From the NCBI GenBank assembly GCA_937874755.1, contig CALNBC010000079.1, forward strand, positions 1 to 5,824: a stretch of 5,824 bases of DNA, written 5' to 3'. This document shows, one piece after another, positions 1-5,824 of this stretch (position 1 is the first letter of the stretch; every line of letters starts with the position of its first letter). The notes under the pieces are model-generated. The model saw only the letters and a list, made by a program, of their open reading frames with translations, made no database searches and was not told the DNA's origin. This DNA is from an uncultured Clostridia bacterium. GTDB taxonomy: Bacteria; Bacillota; Clostridia; Christensenellales; CALWSW01. Both the position numbers and the translations under genes were made by a program.

Positions 1-1
1 A

Positions 2-67
2 CCCTGCGCGAAGCGAAAACCCATCGGCGAAAAAGGCCCGCAGGTCTTTTTTGACACCCTGAAATGA
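2..67 (+). CDS. Possible C-terminal end of an unidentified upstream gene (partial)
   Basis: The second forward frame is open from the left edge to a TGA at 65-67 and would encode the last 21 residues of a protein, ending in VFFDTLK. The other two forward frames stop at 52-54 and 60-62, so this is the longest open frame here. Its codons end mostly in G or C, like the genes further right. A hairpin terminator begins at position 66, the usual distance for a gene end. The fragment is too short to assign to a family. The alternative is that this stretch is non-coding and belongs to a structured RNA or attenuator, because 3-8 can pair with 39-44 ahead of a T-rich run. Confidence 0.35.
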   Translation, partial: PCAKRKPIGEKGPQVFFDTLK

Positions 68-87
68 AGCAGTTTGCTTCTTTTTTT
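66..87 (+). terminator. Rho-independent terminator of the upstream gene
   Basis: GAAGC at 66-70 pairs perfectly with GCTTC at 76-80 around a five-base loop, and seven T follow immediately (81-87). The stem is only 5 bp and not very GC-rich, but the position directly after a stop codon and the uninterrupted T run make a terminator likely. It separates whatever lies to the left from the transporter unit. Confidence 0.7.
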
Positions 88-99
88 ACACAGCGCTGA

Positions 100-128
100 T
101 TGCGCGATTGCATCAAAAAGGATAGTAT
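100..128 (+). promoter_or_regulatory. Candidate sigma-A-type promoter for the transporter unit
   Basis: TTGCGC at 100-105 and TAGTAT at 123-128 are separated by 17 bp, and lie between the upstream terminator and the transporter's ribosome binding site. Both boxes are imperfect matches to TTGACA/TATAAT. Two TATAAA hexamers nearby (126-131 and 137-142) are alternative -10 elements but lack a -35 at the right distance. A promoter is expected here because a terminator precedes it and a gene follows; the exact boxes are uncertain. Confidence 0.4.
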
Positions 129-157
129 AAAAACAGTATAAATAAGGAGGCTTATGC

Positions 158-1423
158 ATGAAGCTGAATTATCGCCGGACTGTTTTAGTCGGATTCGCAT
201 TTTTGTCCATCTGCGCTTTTTGGCAGATGTACGACAATCTTGTTCCGTTGATACTCAAAAATACCTTCGGCCTGGGGGACACTATCTCCGGGTTTATAAT
301 GGCGTTGGACAACATACTGGCTGTTTTCCTGTTGCCACTGTTCGGCGCGTTGAGCGACCGATGCAACACAAGACTAGGCAAACGCACTCCATTTATACTG
401 GTTGGCACGGTTATGGCAGTGGCATTTATGTTGCTTATACCCGTTGCCACGAATGCCCGTCTGCTCTGGCTGTTCTTTGCCGCGCTGGGCATGACGCTCC
501 TTTCCATGGGCATTTACCGCTCACCCGCGGTGGCGCTGATGCCGGATGTGACCCCTGCTCCGCTAAGGTCCAAGGCAAACGCCATAATAAACCTGATGGG
601 CGCATTGGGCGGAATATATACCCTTGTTATGACCAAGCTGCTGATAAAAGACAACAGTCAGCAGAGTTACTTCCCAGTGTTCATCGTAGTTGCCATACTC
701 ATGCTGCTATCCGTAGCTGTAGTGACGCTCACCATTCGAGAAAATAAATTGCGTGTCACACAGGATGAACCTAAGCCAGAAGCCGGTGAACCCGAACCCT
801 CTCACAAGCTCCCTCCGGATGTGCGGCGCAGCTTGATACTCATACTCCTCTCAGTATTTCTTTGGTTCATGGGCTATAACGCGGTGACCACAGCCTTCAC
901 AAAATACGCCGAAGCCACATGGAGCATGAATGTGGGTGCGGCGTCTACCTGTTTGCTTGTAGCAACCGGTGGAGCGATACTCAGCTACATACCCGTAGGC
1001 TTTTTGTCCTCAAAGCTCGGCCGCAAAAAAGTCATACTCTTCGGCGTGGCGGTGTTAGCTGTTTGTTTTGCTTCCGGTTTCTTCTTTTCGGAGTTTTCAC
1101 CTGTGCTGTACGGCATATTTGCCCTCGTCGGTGTCGCTTGGGCTTCCATCAACGTCAACTCATACCCAATGGTGGTTGAACTCGGCAGGGCGGGGGACAT
1201 CGGCAAATATACGGGTTATTACTACACCTTCTCCATGGCGGCGCAAATTATAACGCCAATTCTTTCGGGCGCGCTGTTGGAGTTCGTAGGCTACTGGACT
1301 CTCTTCCCTTATGCAGCCCTTATGGTAGCAGGTGCGTTTGCGACCATGTCCGGTGTTCACCATGGCGATAATCGCCCCGAGCTCCCCCAGGATAAACTCG
1401 AACTGCTAGGCGCGGACAGCTGA
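158..1423 (+). CDS. MFS transporter, SLC45/GPH-like sugar carrier branch
   Basis: This is a 421-residue integral membrane protein with about twelve hydrophobic segments in two groups of six (roughly residues 8-193 and 224-398), split by a charged, proline-rich loop around 195-222 (PKPEAGEPEP). The loop between helices 2 and 3 carries the MFS signature as GALSDRCNTRLGKRTPF (residues 63-79), with a weaker echo SSKLGRKK (284-291) in the second half. The aromatic start of helix 1 (FWQMYDNLVP, 21-30) and the GDIGKYTGYYYTFSMAAQ segment (346-363) resemble bacterial carriers annotated as SLC45 or glycoside-pentoside-hexuronide-like, so a cation- or proton-coupled sugar or glycoside substrate is the best family-level guess. 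The substrate cannot be read from the sequence. The ATG at 158 is preceded by AAGGAGG (144-150) with 7 nt spacing; the ATG at 154 is in another frame. The gene ends 17 nt before the phosphodiesterase, probably in the same operon. Confidence 0.93.
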   Translation: MKLNYRRTVLVGFAFLSICAFWQMYDNLVPLILKNTFGLGDTISGFIMALDNILAVFLLPLFGALSDRCNTRLGKRTPFILVGTVMAVAFMLLIPVATNARLLWLFFAALGMTLLSMGIYRSPAVALMPDVTPAPLRSKANAIINLMGALGGIYTLVMTKLLIKDNSQQSYFPVFIVVAILMLLSVAVVTLTIRENKLRVTQDEPKPEAGEPEPSHKLPPDVRRSLILILLSVFLWFMGYNAVTTAFTKYAEATWSMNVGAASTCLLVATGGAILSYIPVGFLSSKLGRKKVILFGVAVLAVCFASGFFFSEFSPVLYGIFALVGVAWASINVNSYPMVVELGRAGDIGKYTGYYYTFSMAAQIITPILSGALLEFVGYWTLFPYAALMVAGAFATMSGVHHGDNRPELPQDKLELLGADS

Positions 1424-1440
1424 AAGGAGCGCAATCCCCT

Positions 1441-2262
1441 ATGCTCTTTCTAATCGCTGCAATATTTATGGCTGTGCTTTCTTTACTGTACTTACTTCTG
1501 ATATTCCCCGGCAGGAACACAGGAAAGATGGAGCGATTCCTTCACCGCACATACGCTCACAGGGGCTTGCACGACGATGCAGCGGGCATTCCGGAAAACT
1601 CCATCTTGGCTTTCGCCGCCGCTGTGGAGGCGGGATACGGCATCGAGCTCGACGTGCACCTCACAAAAGACGAACAGCTTGCTGTTTTCCACGACGATAC
1701 CCTCACAAGGATGTGTGGCGTGCAAGGCAATGTAAAGGACAGAACCCTTGCGCAGCTTCAATCCCTCTTTCTAGCAGGCACTAAGGAACGCATACCTTCT
1801 TTCGATGAGCTGCTTCGTCTTGTTGATGGCAGAGTGCCTTTGATTATAGAAATCAAAGGTCAGTCCACAGATGCAAAAGTCAGTCAAAAAGTGCATGAAA
1901 GGTTGCAAAGCTACTGTGGTGACTACGTTATAGAGTCATTCAACCCAGTTTACCTGCGATGGTGGTTAAAGAATGCCCCGGATGTGCCTCGGGGTCAACT
2001 CTCCGCCGACCTGCTGAAGAAAGGGGCGAAGGGCTTTCGCGACCGCGTTCAAAGGTGGGGTGTTAAGCACCTGCTGACAAACTTCTTAGCCCGACCGGAT
2101 TTCATCGCGTACGACTGGCAAGACGCGGGAGGCTTGAGCCTTAGGATGTGTCGCAGTCTTTTTAGATCGGCAATCGTATTTTGGACGATAAAGAACCAAG
2201 ACACCTTCAACCGCGTCAAAAGCCGTTGCGATGCGGTCATATTCGAGGGATTTTTTCCTTAA
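1441..2262 (+). CDS. Membrane-anchored glycerophosphodiester phosphodiesterase
   Basis: The 273-residue protein is a GDPD-family enzyme, which hydrolyses glycerophosphodiesters to glycerol 3-phosphate and an alcohol. Residues 1-22 form one hydrophobic helix with few charges, so it is probably membrane-anchored. The catalytic barrel follows with all the expected motifs: AHRG (H40, R41), PENS (51-54), the metal-binding ELD (E69, D71), FHDD (catalytic H84), IEIKG (E137, K139), SFNP (166-169), RGQLS (184-188), a late WTIK (248-251) and the terminal IFEGF. Length and motif order indicate a complete, active enzyme. AAGGAG at 1424-1429, just after the transporter's stop, serves the ATG at 1441 with 11 nt spacing, a little long but with no better start nearby. 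The 17-nt gap to the transporter and the terminator downstream make these two genes one transcription unit. Whether the active domain faces outward or inward cannot be settled: the short basic stretch after the helix (GRNTGK) hints at a cytoplasmic domain. Confidence 0.95.
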   Translation: MLFLIAAIFMAVLSLLYLLLIFPGRNTGKMERFLHRTYAHRGLHDDAAGIPENSILAFAAAVEAGYGIELDVHLTKDEQLAVFHDDTLTRMCGVQGNVKDRTLAQLQSLFLAGTKERIPSFDELLRLVDGRVPLIIEIKGQSTDAKVSQKVHERLQSYCGDYVIESFNPVYLRWWLKNAPDVPRGQLSADLLKKGAKGFRDRVQRWGVKHLLTNFLARPDFIAYDWQDAGGLSLRMCRSLFRSAIVFWTIKNQDTFNRVKSRCDAVIFEGFFP

Positions 2263-2302
2263 GGGATACAAGCATAGGGTTTTAATGCTGATGCAATGTA
2301 AA

Positions 2303-2337
2303 AAAAGCAACGCGTGCAGTTTAGGCGCGTCGCTTTT
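2303..2337 (+). terminator. Rho-independent terminator after the transporter/phosphodiesterase unit
   Basis: AAAAGCAACGCG (2303-2314) pairs with CGCGTCGCTTTT (2326-2337), 11 pairs of 12 with one A-C mismatch at 2309/2331, around an 11-base loop. A T-rich stretch follows (to about 2352). The opposite strand reads a hairpin followed by T6, so the element may work in both directions, though no minus-strand gene is visible here. It sits 40 nt after the phosphodiesterase stop and separates the two transcription units. Confidence 0.8.
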
Positions 2338-2447
2338 ATTTTCTGGTTTTTTATTTGCGGGCTATTTAAAGTTTTAGCATCATAGCAGGCAGAATTTCAA
2401 CTCTCGCAGGAAATCCTTCGTTATTTTGCAGTTTAAGCCGGTCGTTA

Positions 2448-2476
2448 TTGCAAACAGCGTTCTTTATTGCTAAAAT
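2448..2476 (+). promoter_or_regulatory. Sigma-A-type promoter for the surE unit
   Basis: TTGCAA at 2448-2453 and TAAAAT at 2471-2476 are separated by exactly 17 bp, four and five matches respectively to TTGACA and TATAAT. Transcription would start near 2483, giving a leader of about 20 nt that still contains the surE ribosome binding site. The promoter lies downstream of a terminator and upstream of four closely packed genes, where one is expected. Short TTATTGC repeats overlap the -35 box and abut the -10 box and could be regulator contacts. Confidence 0.65.
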
Positions 2477-2494
2477 ACATGCTGAGAACATTTT

Positions 2495-2500
2495 GGAGGG
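2495..2500 (+). promoter_or_regulatory. Ribosome binding site fixing the surE start
   Basis: GGAGGG lies 4 nt before the ATG at 2505. It favours this start over the in-frame TTG at 2448, which has no such site and would coincide with the -35 box. Starting at 2505 also puts the conserved NDDG motif at residues 7-10, as in known SurE proteins. Confidence 0.85.
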
Positions 2501-2504
2501 AAAT

Positions 2505-3272
2505 ATGCGCATACTAATATGTAACGATGATGGGGTAATGGCACCGGGCATTAAGGCACTGGCTGCAAGGCTTTCAAAAGAACACGATGTAACTGTCGTT
2601 GCTCCTTCAAAAGAGCAGAGTGGGGTGGGGCACAGCATCACTTTTTTCTCACCCATATATTCCCGACCCTACTCAATTCCCGGGGTCGACGTTAAGGCGT
2701 TCGCTGTGGACGGCAGTCCGGTCGACTGTGTCAAGTTCGGATTGGGTCTCATCTGTCCCGAAACACCCGACTTAGTGGTTACCGGAATAAACCAGGGAGC
2801 TAACAGCGGGGTAGATATTTTCCCTTCGGGAACAGTCAACTCGGCAATTGCCGGTGTAATTCACGGTGTTCCTGCGATCGCGGTATCCCTCGACGATTTT
2901 TTAAGCAGCGAATTTGAAACCAGTGCCGAGTATGCCGCTAGAGTGGTAAACTTCGTTATGGAACACCCGATTCCCAAGGGAATGCTTCTCAACTTGAATG
3001 TTCCATCACTGCCCCTTGAAAAAATCAAAGGTATACGAGTAGTCCCCATGAACACAGACGGCTATCCGTTCCACTTCGATACGAGGGAAGACCCTATGAA
3101 CAGGAGTTATCACTGGCTTGTACCTGATCGCGAATTTAGGGAACAAACAGAAGAGCCAGACAATGACTGCGATGCCATATTGAGCGGGTACGCGAGTTTG
3201 ACGCCAATCAAGATCGACATGAGCGATTACGAGTACATCGAAGTACTGAAAAATACTGGCTACTTTGACTGA
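2505..3272 (+). CDS. surE: 5'/3'-nucleotidase SurE
   Basis: This 255-residue protein is SurE, a cytoplasmic, divalent-metal-dependent phosphatase that dephosphorylates nucleoside 5'- and 3'-monophosphates and, in some species, short polyphosphate. The family signature is intact: MRILICNDDG at the N-terminus with metal ligands D8 and D9, the SGVGHSIT stretch with S39, DGSPVDCVKFGL (69-80), and VVTGINQGANSG with N96. The downstream SGTVNSAIAG and GVPAIAVS segments are also typical. Length matches the family (about 250 residues), with no truncation or frameshift. It is the first gene after the promoter at 2448-2476, and 34 nt separate its stop from the regulator's start with no terminator visible between them, so co-transcription with the following genes is likely. 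It is not next to pcm, its partner in Escherichia coli; the neighbours here are different. Confidence 0.97.
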   Translation: MRILICNDDGVMAPGIKALAARLSKEHDVTVVAPSKEQSGVGHSITFFSPIYSRPYSIPGVDVKAFAVDGSPVDCVKFGLGLICPETPDLVVTGINQGANSGVDIFPSGTVNSAIAGVIHGVPAIAVSLDDFLSSEFETSAEYAARVVNFVMEHPIPKGMLLNLNVPSLPLEKIKGIRVVPMNTDGYPFHFDTREDPMNRSYHWLVPDREFREQTEEPDNDCDAILSGYASLTPIKIDMSDYEYIEVLKNTGYFD

Positions 3273-3306
3273 ACCGAAGGCTACCAACCGAAAGGATGCT
3301 TTCTAT

Positions 3307-4170
3307 ATGGAAAACAATGACCTTTTGCAAAGCATAAACGCTTCATACAAAACGATGAGCAAAGGGCAGAAACAGATAGCTCAGTACATACTTAACAATT
3401 ACGACAAAGCGGCGTTCATAACCGCTTCTAAGATGGGCAGTCTTGTTGGGGTGAGTGAATCCACTGTCGTGCGGTTTGCCTATGCCCTAGGATACGACGG
3501 CTACCCCGATTTGCAACATTCCCTGCAGGAGCTCATTAGAAACAAACTCACGAGCGTCCAAAGAATTCAGCTAACAGGTAGCCTTCAGGAAGGCGATGTG
3601 CTGAAAACTGTATTAAAGGCGGATATGAACAACATTCGTTCCACCATAGAAAGCGTGGACGAGCTGGCGTTCAACAGGGTGGTCAGTGGTTTACTGGCGG
3701 CAAATCGGGTATACATATTAGGGCAGCGAAGCTCGACGCCACTGGCGGAATTTTTCGGCTATTACCTGAATTTCGTGCTCGACGATGTGCGCATCATCAC
3801 AGCAGGAACGGGCGACATATTCGAGCAGATGATCAGAATAGGCAGTGGCGATGTGTGCATTGGAATCAGTTTCCCGCGGTATTCCACCCGAACAGTAGAG
3901 GGGATGAAATTCGCCAAGGAAAAAGGAGCAAAGGTTTTTGCCTTGTCGGACGGAATGCTCTCCCCGCTGGCAGACTGCGCGGACGAACTGCTGGTTGCAA
4001 GGAGCGATATGGCTTCCTTTGCTGACTCTTTGGTAGCGCCTTTGAGCCTCATAAATGCTATTATCGTCGCGCTCAGCATACGCAATAAAGATGAAGTCTC
4101 GCAAAGGTTCAACCAGCTCGAGGCTATCTGGGATAAACAAAAAGTATACACAGGCAAAGACGAAAAATGA
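3307..4170 (+). CDS. MurR/RpiR family transcriptional regulator (HTH plus SIS domain)
   Basis: The 287-residue protein has the two-domain RpiR layout. An N-terminal helix-turn-helix domain (about 1-78) includes MSKGQKQIAQYILNN (17-31), the turn region FITASKMGSLVGVSESTVVRF (around 37-57) and the typical GYDGYPDL (62-69). A C-terminal SIS domain (about 120-258) includes VYILGQRSS (135-143), GISFPRYSTRTVEGM (186-200) and KVFALSDGMLSPLADCADELL (209-229). SIS domains in this family bind phosphosugars, which change DNA binding. The ligand and targets cannot be deduced. The start at ATG 3307 has AAAGGA (3291-3296) at 10 nt spacing; an in-frame TTG at 3265, overlapping the surE end, has no ribosome binding site. 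The gene lies between surE and a phosphatase, 10 nt before the latter, so it probably regulates its own operon or a nearby sugar-phosphate pathway. Confidence 0.94.
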   Translation: MENNDLLQSINASYKTMSKGQKQIAQYILNNYDKAAFITASKMGSLVGVSESTVVRFAYALGYDGYPDLQHSLQELIRNKLTSVQRIQLTGSLQEGDVLKTVLKADMNNIRSTIESVDELAFNRVVSGLLAANRVYILGQRSSTPLAEFFGYYLNFVLDDVRIITAGTGDIFEQMIRIGSGDVCIGISFPRYSTRTVEGMKFAKEKGAKVFALSDGMLSPLADCADELLVARSDMASFADSLVAPLSLINAIIVALSIRNKDEVSQRFNQLEAIWDKQKVYTGKDEK

Positions 4171-4180
4171 GGGGTGCTCC

Positions 4181-4810
4181 ATGCGCATAATAATTGTCCG
4201 GCATGGCGAGACCGACTGGAACAGGCTTCGAAAAACGCAGGGAATGACTGATATAGGGCTGACTCAAAAAGGCTTGAAGCAAGCAAGGCGAATGGGCGCA
4301 AGAGTTCGCAATATGCATATCCAATGTGTATTTAGTAGCCCGCTATCCAGAGCATTATCTACTGCAAACACGATTGCATCTACTGTAAAAGCGCCTGTGG
4401 TGACCGACAATGACCTCCGCGAGATAGCTTTCGGCGAATGGGAAGGCCTTACGTTTGACGAAATTGGTGAACGCTATCCAGAGGAACTGAGAATCTGGAA
4501 TTCTGACCCACACCTTTGCGCACCGCCGGGAAAGGCGGAAACGCTCATGCAGGTGGCGGAGCGCTCATCGCGTTTTCTGTCTCGCATAAGAAGGGACTAC
4601 GAAGGCAAAACCGTGGTGGCAGTTTCCCATTCGGTACCCTGCAAATCGATGGTTGCCCTCTCCATCGGGCTTCCGCTTTCGCGCATCCATTCCCTAAGGA
4701 TGGATAACGCATCAATGAGCATAATCGATTTTTACGGAGACAGGGCAGTACTCCGCTTGTTCAACGACACAACACACCTTATGGAGGAACTTCCTTGGCA
4801 AAAACGGTAG
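4181..4810 (+). CDS. Histidine phosphatase superfamily protein (phosphoglycerate-mutase-like)
   Basis: The 209-residue protein has the full set of branch-1 histidine phosphatase residues: the RHGET motif near the start, with R7 and the nucleophile H8, then R57 in FSSPLSRA, the general acid E81 in LREIAFGEWEG, and H150 in VVAVSHS. The family includes cofactor-dependent phosphoglycerate mutase, GpmB-like and PhoE-like phosphatases, fructose-2,6-bisphosphatase and CobC alpha-ribazole phosphatase. The short length and the GEWEGLTFDEI segment point to the phosphatase group (CobC/GpmB/PhoE-like) rather than a true mutase. The substrate is not readable, and no cobalamin gene is nearby to support CobC. 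The ATG at 4181 follows GAGGGG (4169-4174), which overlaps the regulator's stop codon, with 6 nt spacing. Its own 3' end contains the ribosome binding site and start of the next gene, so the two are probably translationally coupled. Confidence 0.93.
   Translation: MRIIIVRHGETDWNRLRKTQGMTDIGLTQKGLKQARRMGARVRNMHIQCVFSSPLSRALSTANTIASTVKAPVVTDNDLREIAFGEWEGLTFDEIGERYPEELRIWNSDPHLCAPPGKAETLMQVAERSSRFLSRIRRDYEGKTVVAVSHSVPCKSMVALSIGLPLSRIHSLRMDNASMSIIDFYGDRAVLRLFNDTTHLMEELPWQKR
4783..4789 (+). promoter_or_regulatory. Ribosome binding site deciding the TTG start of the flavoprotein
   Basis: GGAGGAA lies inside the end of the phosphatase gene. Counted from GGAGG, there are 7 nt to the TTG at 4795. No ATG or GTG in the flavoprotein frame precedes its nucleotide-binding motif, and the next ATG falls after that motif, at residue 14. 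The TTG is therefore the start best supported. Confidence 0.85.
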
Positions 4811-5824
4811 TTGTCGGCGGCGGTCCGGCAGGAATGCTCGCAGCGGCAACAGCAGCTCAAAATGGGCACGATGTCACACTGGTCGAGCAAAATGAAAAGC
4901 TCGGCAAAAAACTGTATATAACCGGCAAGGGCAGGTGCAACCTCACCAATATTGCAGATACAGAAGAAACCTTTCGGAGCATACCAAGAAACCCGAAGTT
5001 TCTTTACAGCGCCCTTAACGCCTTTTGCAACGAGGATTTAATTGCACTCATCGAATCACTAGGCGTACCAATAAAGCGCGAAAGAGGGGGAAGGGTGTTT
5101 CCCGTTTCCGATAAATCATCGGATGTCCTTTTTGCGCTCTCAAGGTACTTGAAAGCCTGCGGCGTGAATGTTGTTTTTAACACTTCGGTTCTTTCGATAG
5201 ATGCGGAGGAAGGCAGAGTTGTCGGCATTCGAACCGACAAAGGCATTTTCAAGTGCGAAGCGATGGTTATCGCTACAGGCGGCGTGTCCTATCCTTCCAC
5301 AGGCTCAAGGGGCGATGGGTACGAATTCGCCCGCATGCTGGGGCATACGGTAATCGCGCCAAAACCTTCCCTTATACCGATGCTGACCGAAGAGGAATGG
5401 CCAAATACCCTTTCCGGGTTGACGCTTAAGAATGTGCGCCTCACCGCCTTCTCAGGCAAACGCATCGTTTTTGACGAGCTGGGTGAGATGCTCCTTACCC
5501 ACTTCGGTGTGTCGGGGCCACTGGTGCTTTCCGCAAGTAGTATGGTCGACCAAGAAGAAGAGGTGACCCTTGTCATAGACCTCAAGCCGGGGTTAACCCC
5601 GGAACAGCTCGACGCCCGCATTCTCCGAGACTTCTCGATGTATGCCAACAAATCGGCAAGAAACGGCATGGTAGATTTGCTCCCAAGCAGGCTTATCCCC
5701 GTTGTGCTTTCGGTCGCTGGAGTAGATGAGGAAAAGCAGGTAAACCAAATAACTCGGGAAGAACGCACAGCAATATGCAATCTACTCAAATCGATGAAAC
5801 TGAATATCTCGGACTATCGCCCTA
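4795..5824 (+). CDS. HI0933/BaiN-type NAD(P)/FAD-dependent oxidoreductase, 3' end cut by window
   Basis: Translation from the TTG at 4795 gives 343 residues without a stop before the right edge; family members are usually about 400-420 residues, so the last 60-80, including the second conserved FAD-contact region, lie outside. The Rossmann motif VVVGGGPAGMLAA (5-17) and the acidic end of its second strand (LVEQNEKLGKK, 29-39) bind FAD. The family signature YITGKGRCNLTN (41-52) follows, then GRVFPVSDKSSDVL (99-112), IATGGVSYPSTGSRGDGY (159-176) and EMLLTHFGVSGP (231-242). The family (HI0933, YhiN, BaiN) is a group of cytosolic flavoproteins; BaiN was linked to bile-acid intermediate reduction in a gut Clostridium, but most members have no settled substrate, and names such as aminoacetone oxidase are weakly based. 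The gene overlaps the phosphatase by 16 nt. In many Clostridia related genes sit before cmk and ispH, which would be the prediction for what follows. Confidence 0.93.
   Translation, partial: MAKTVVVGGGPAGMLAAATAAQNGHDVTLVEQNEKLGKKLYITGKGRCNLTNIADTEETFRSIPRNPKFLYSALNAFCNEDLIALIESLGVPIKRERGGRVFPVSDKSSDVLFALSRYLKACGVNVVFNTSVLSIDAEEGRVVGIRTDKGIFKCEAMVIATGGVSYPSTGSRGDGYEFARMLGHTVIAPKPSLIPMLTEEEWPNTLSGLTLKNVRLTAFSGKRIVFDELGEMLLTHFGVSGPLVLSASSMVDQEEEVTLVIDLKPGLTPEQLDARILRDFSMYANKSARNGMVDLLPSRLIPVVLSVAGVDEEKQVNQITREERTAICNLLKSMKLNISDYRP

Noticed and set aside
154..747. Forward reading frame starting at an ATG 4 nt before the transporter start
   Set aside because: It overlaps the transporter in another frame, has a cysteine- and histidine-rich composition unlike a real protein, and shows no recognisable domain.
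2271..2289. Small inverted repeat AGCAT/ATGCT just after the phosphodiesterase gene
   Set aside because: Only 5 bp with a 9-base AT-rich loop and no T run; the stronger terminator lies directly downstream.
2448..2504. Longer SurE starting at an in-frame TTG at 2448
   Set aside because: The TTG is the likely -35 box, has no ribosome binding site, and would add 19 residues before the conserved N-terminal MRILICNDDG.
2874..2881. GCGATCGC octamer in surE
   Set aside because: This palindrome is abundant in cyanobacteria, but it occurs here once in coding sequence and nothing else suggests that origin.
3265..3306. Longer RpiR-type regulator starting at the TTG at 3265
   Set aside because: It overlaps the surE stop and has no ribosome binding site; the ATG at 3307 has one and gives the normal family N-terminus.
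4055..4180. Longer phosphatase starting within the regulator gene
   Set aside because: The extra 42 residues have no family similarity; the ATG at 4181 has a good ribosome binding site and puts RHG at residues 7-9.
3762..4301. Antisense open frame of 179 codons across the regulator and phosphatase
   Set aside because: It is the reverse shadow of two clearly real genes, with serine-rich low-complexity content and no family motif.
5289..5789. Antisense open frame of 166 codons within the flavoprotein gene
   Set aside because: The forward strand encodes conserved flavoprotein motifs throughout; the antisense product is serine-rich and unrecognisable.

Overview
The window looks like a stretch of ordinary chromosome from a Gram-positive, anaerobe-type Firmicute (Clostridia or a relative). 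This is inferred from strong AGGAGG-type ribosome binding sites, short hairpin-plus-T-run terminators, an intermediate base composition with frequent ATA and AGG codons, and families common in that group. All recognisable genes are on the + strand. No tRNA, rRNA, CRISPR array, insertion sequence or phage gene was seen.

Layout. Positions 1-90 hold the probable tail of an unidentified upstream gene and its terminator. A first two-gene unit follows: a 12-helix major facilitator superfamily (MFS) transporter (158-1423) and, 17 nt later, a membrane-anchored glycerophosphodiester phosphodiesterase (1441-2262). A hairpin terminator at 2303-2337 closes this unit. A promoter with a clean 17-bp spacer (TTGCAA/TAAAAT, 2448-2476) then starts a second unit. 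It contains surE nucleotidase (2505-3272), a MurR/RpiR-type sugar-phosphate-sensing regulator (3307-4170), a histidine-phosphatase family enzyme (4181-4810) and an HI0933/BaiN-type flavoprotein. The flavoprotein begins at a TTG at 4795, overlaps the phosphatase by 16 nt and runs off the right edge.

How the genes may work together. In the first unit the phosphodiesterase releases glycerol 3-phosphate from phospholipid head-group diesters. The transporter belongs to a branch with sugar or glycoside carriers, so lipid or head-group salvage is a plausible but unproven theme. In the second unit two phosphomonoesterases flank a regulator whose SIS domain normally binds a phosphosugar, which suggests control by a phosphorylated metabolite. 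The flavoprotein is tightly coupled to the phosphatase by overlap. I found no convincing evidence of a novel defence, mobile or RNA-based system. The points worth a second look are regulatory details and the gene groupings.
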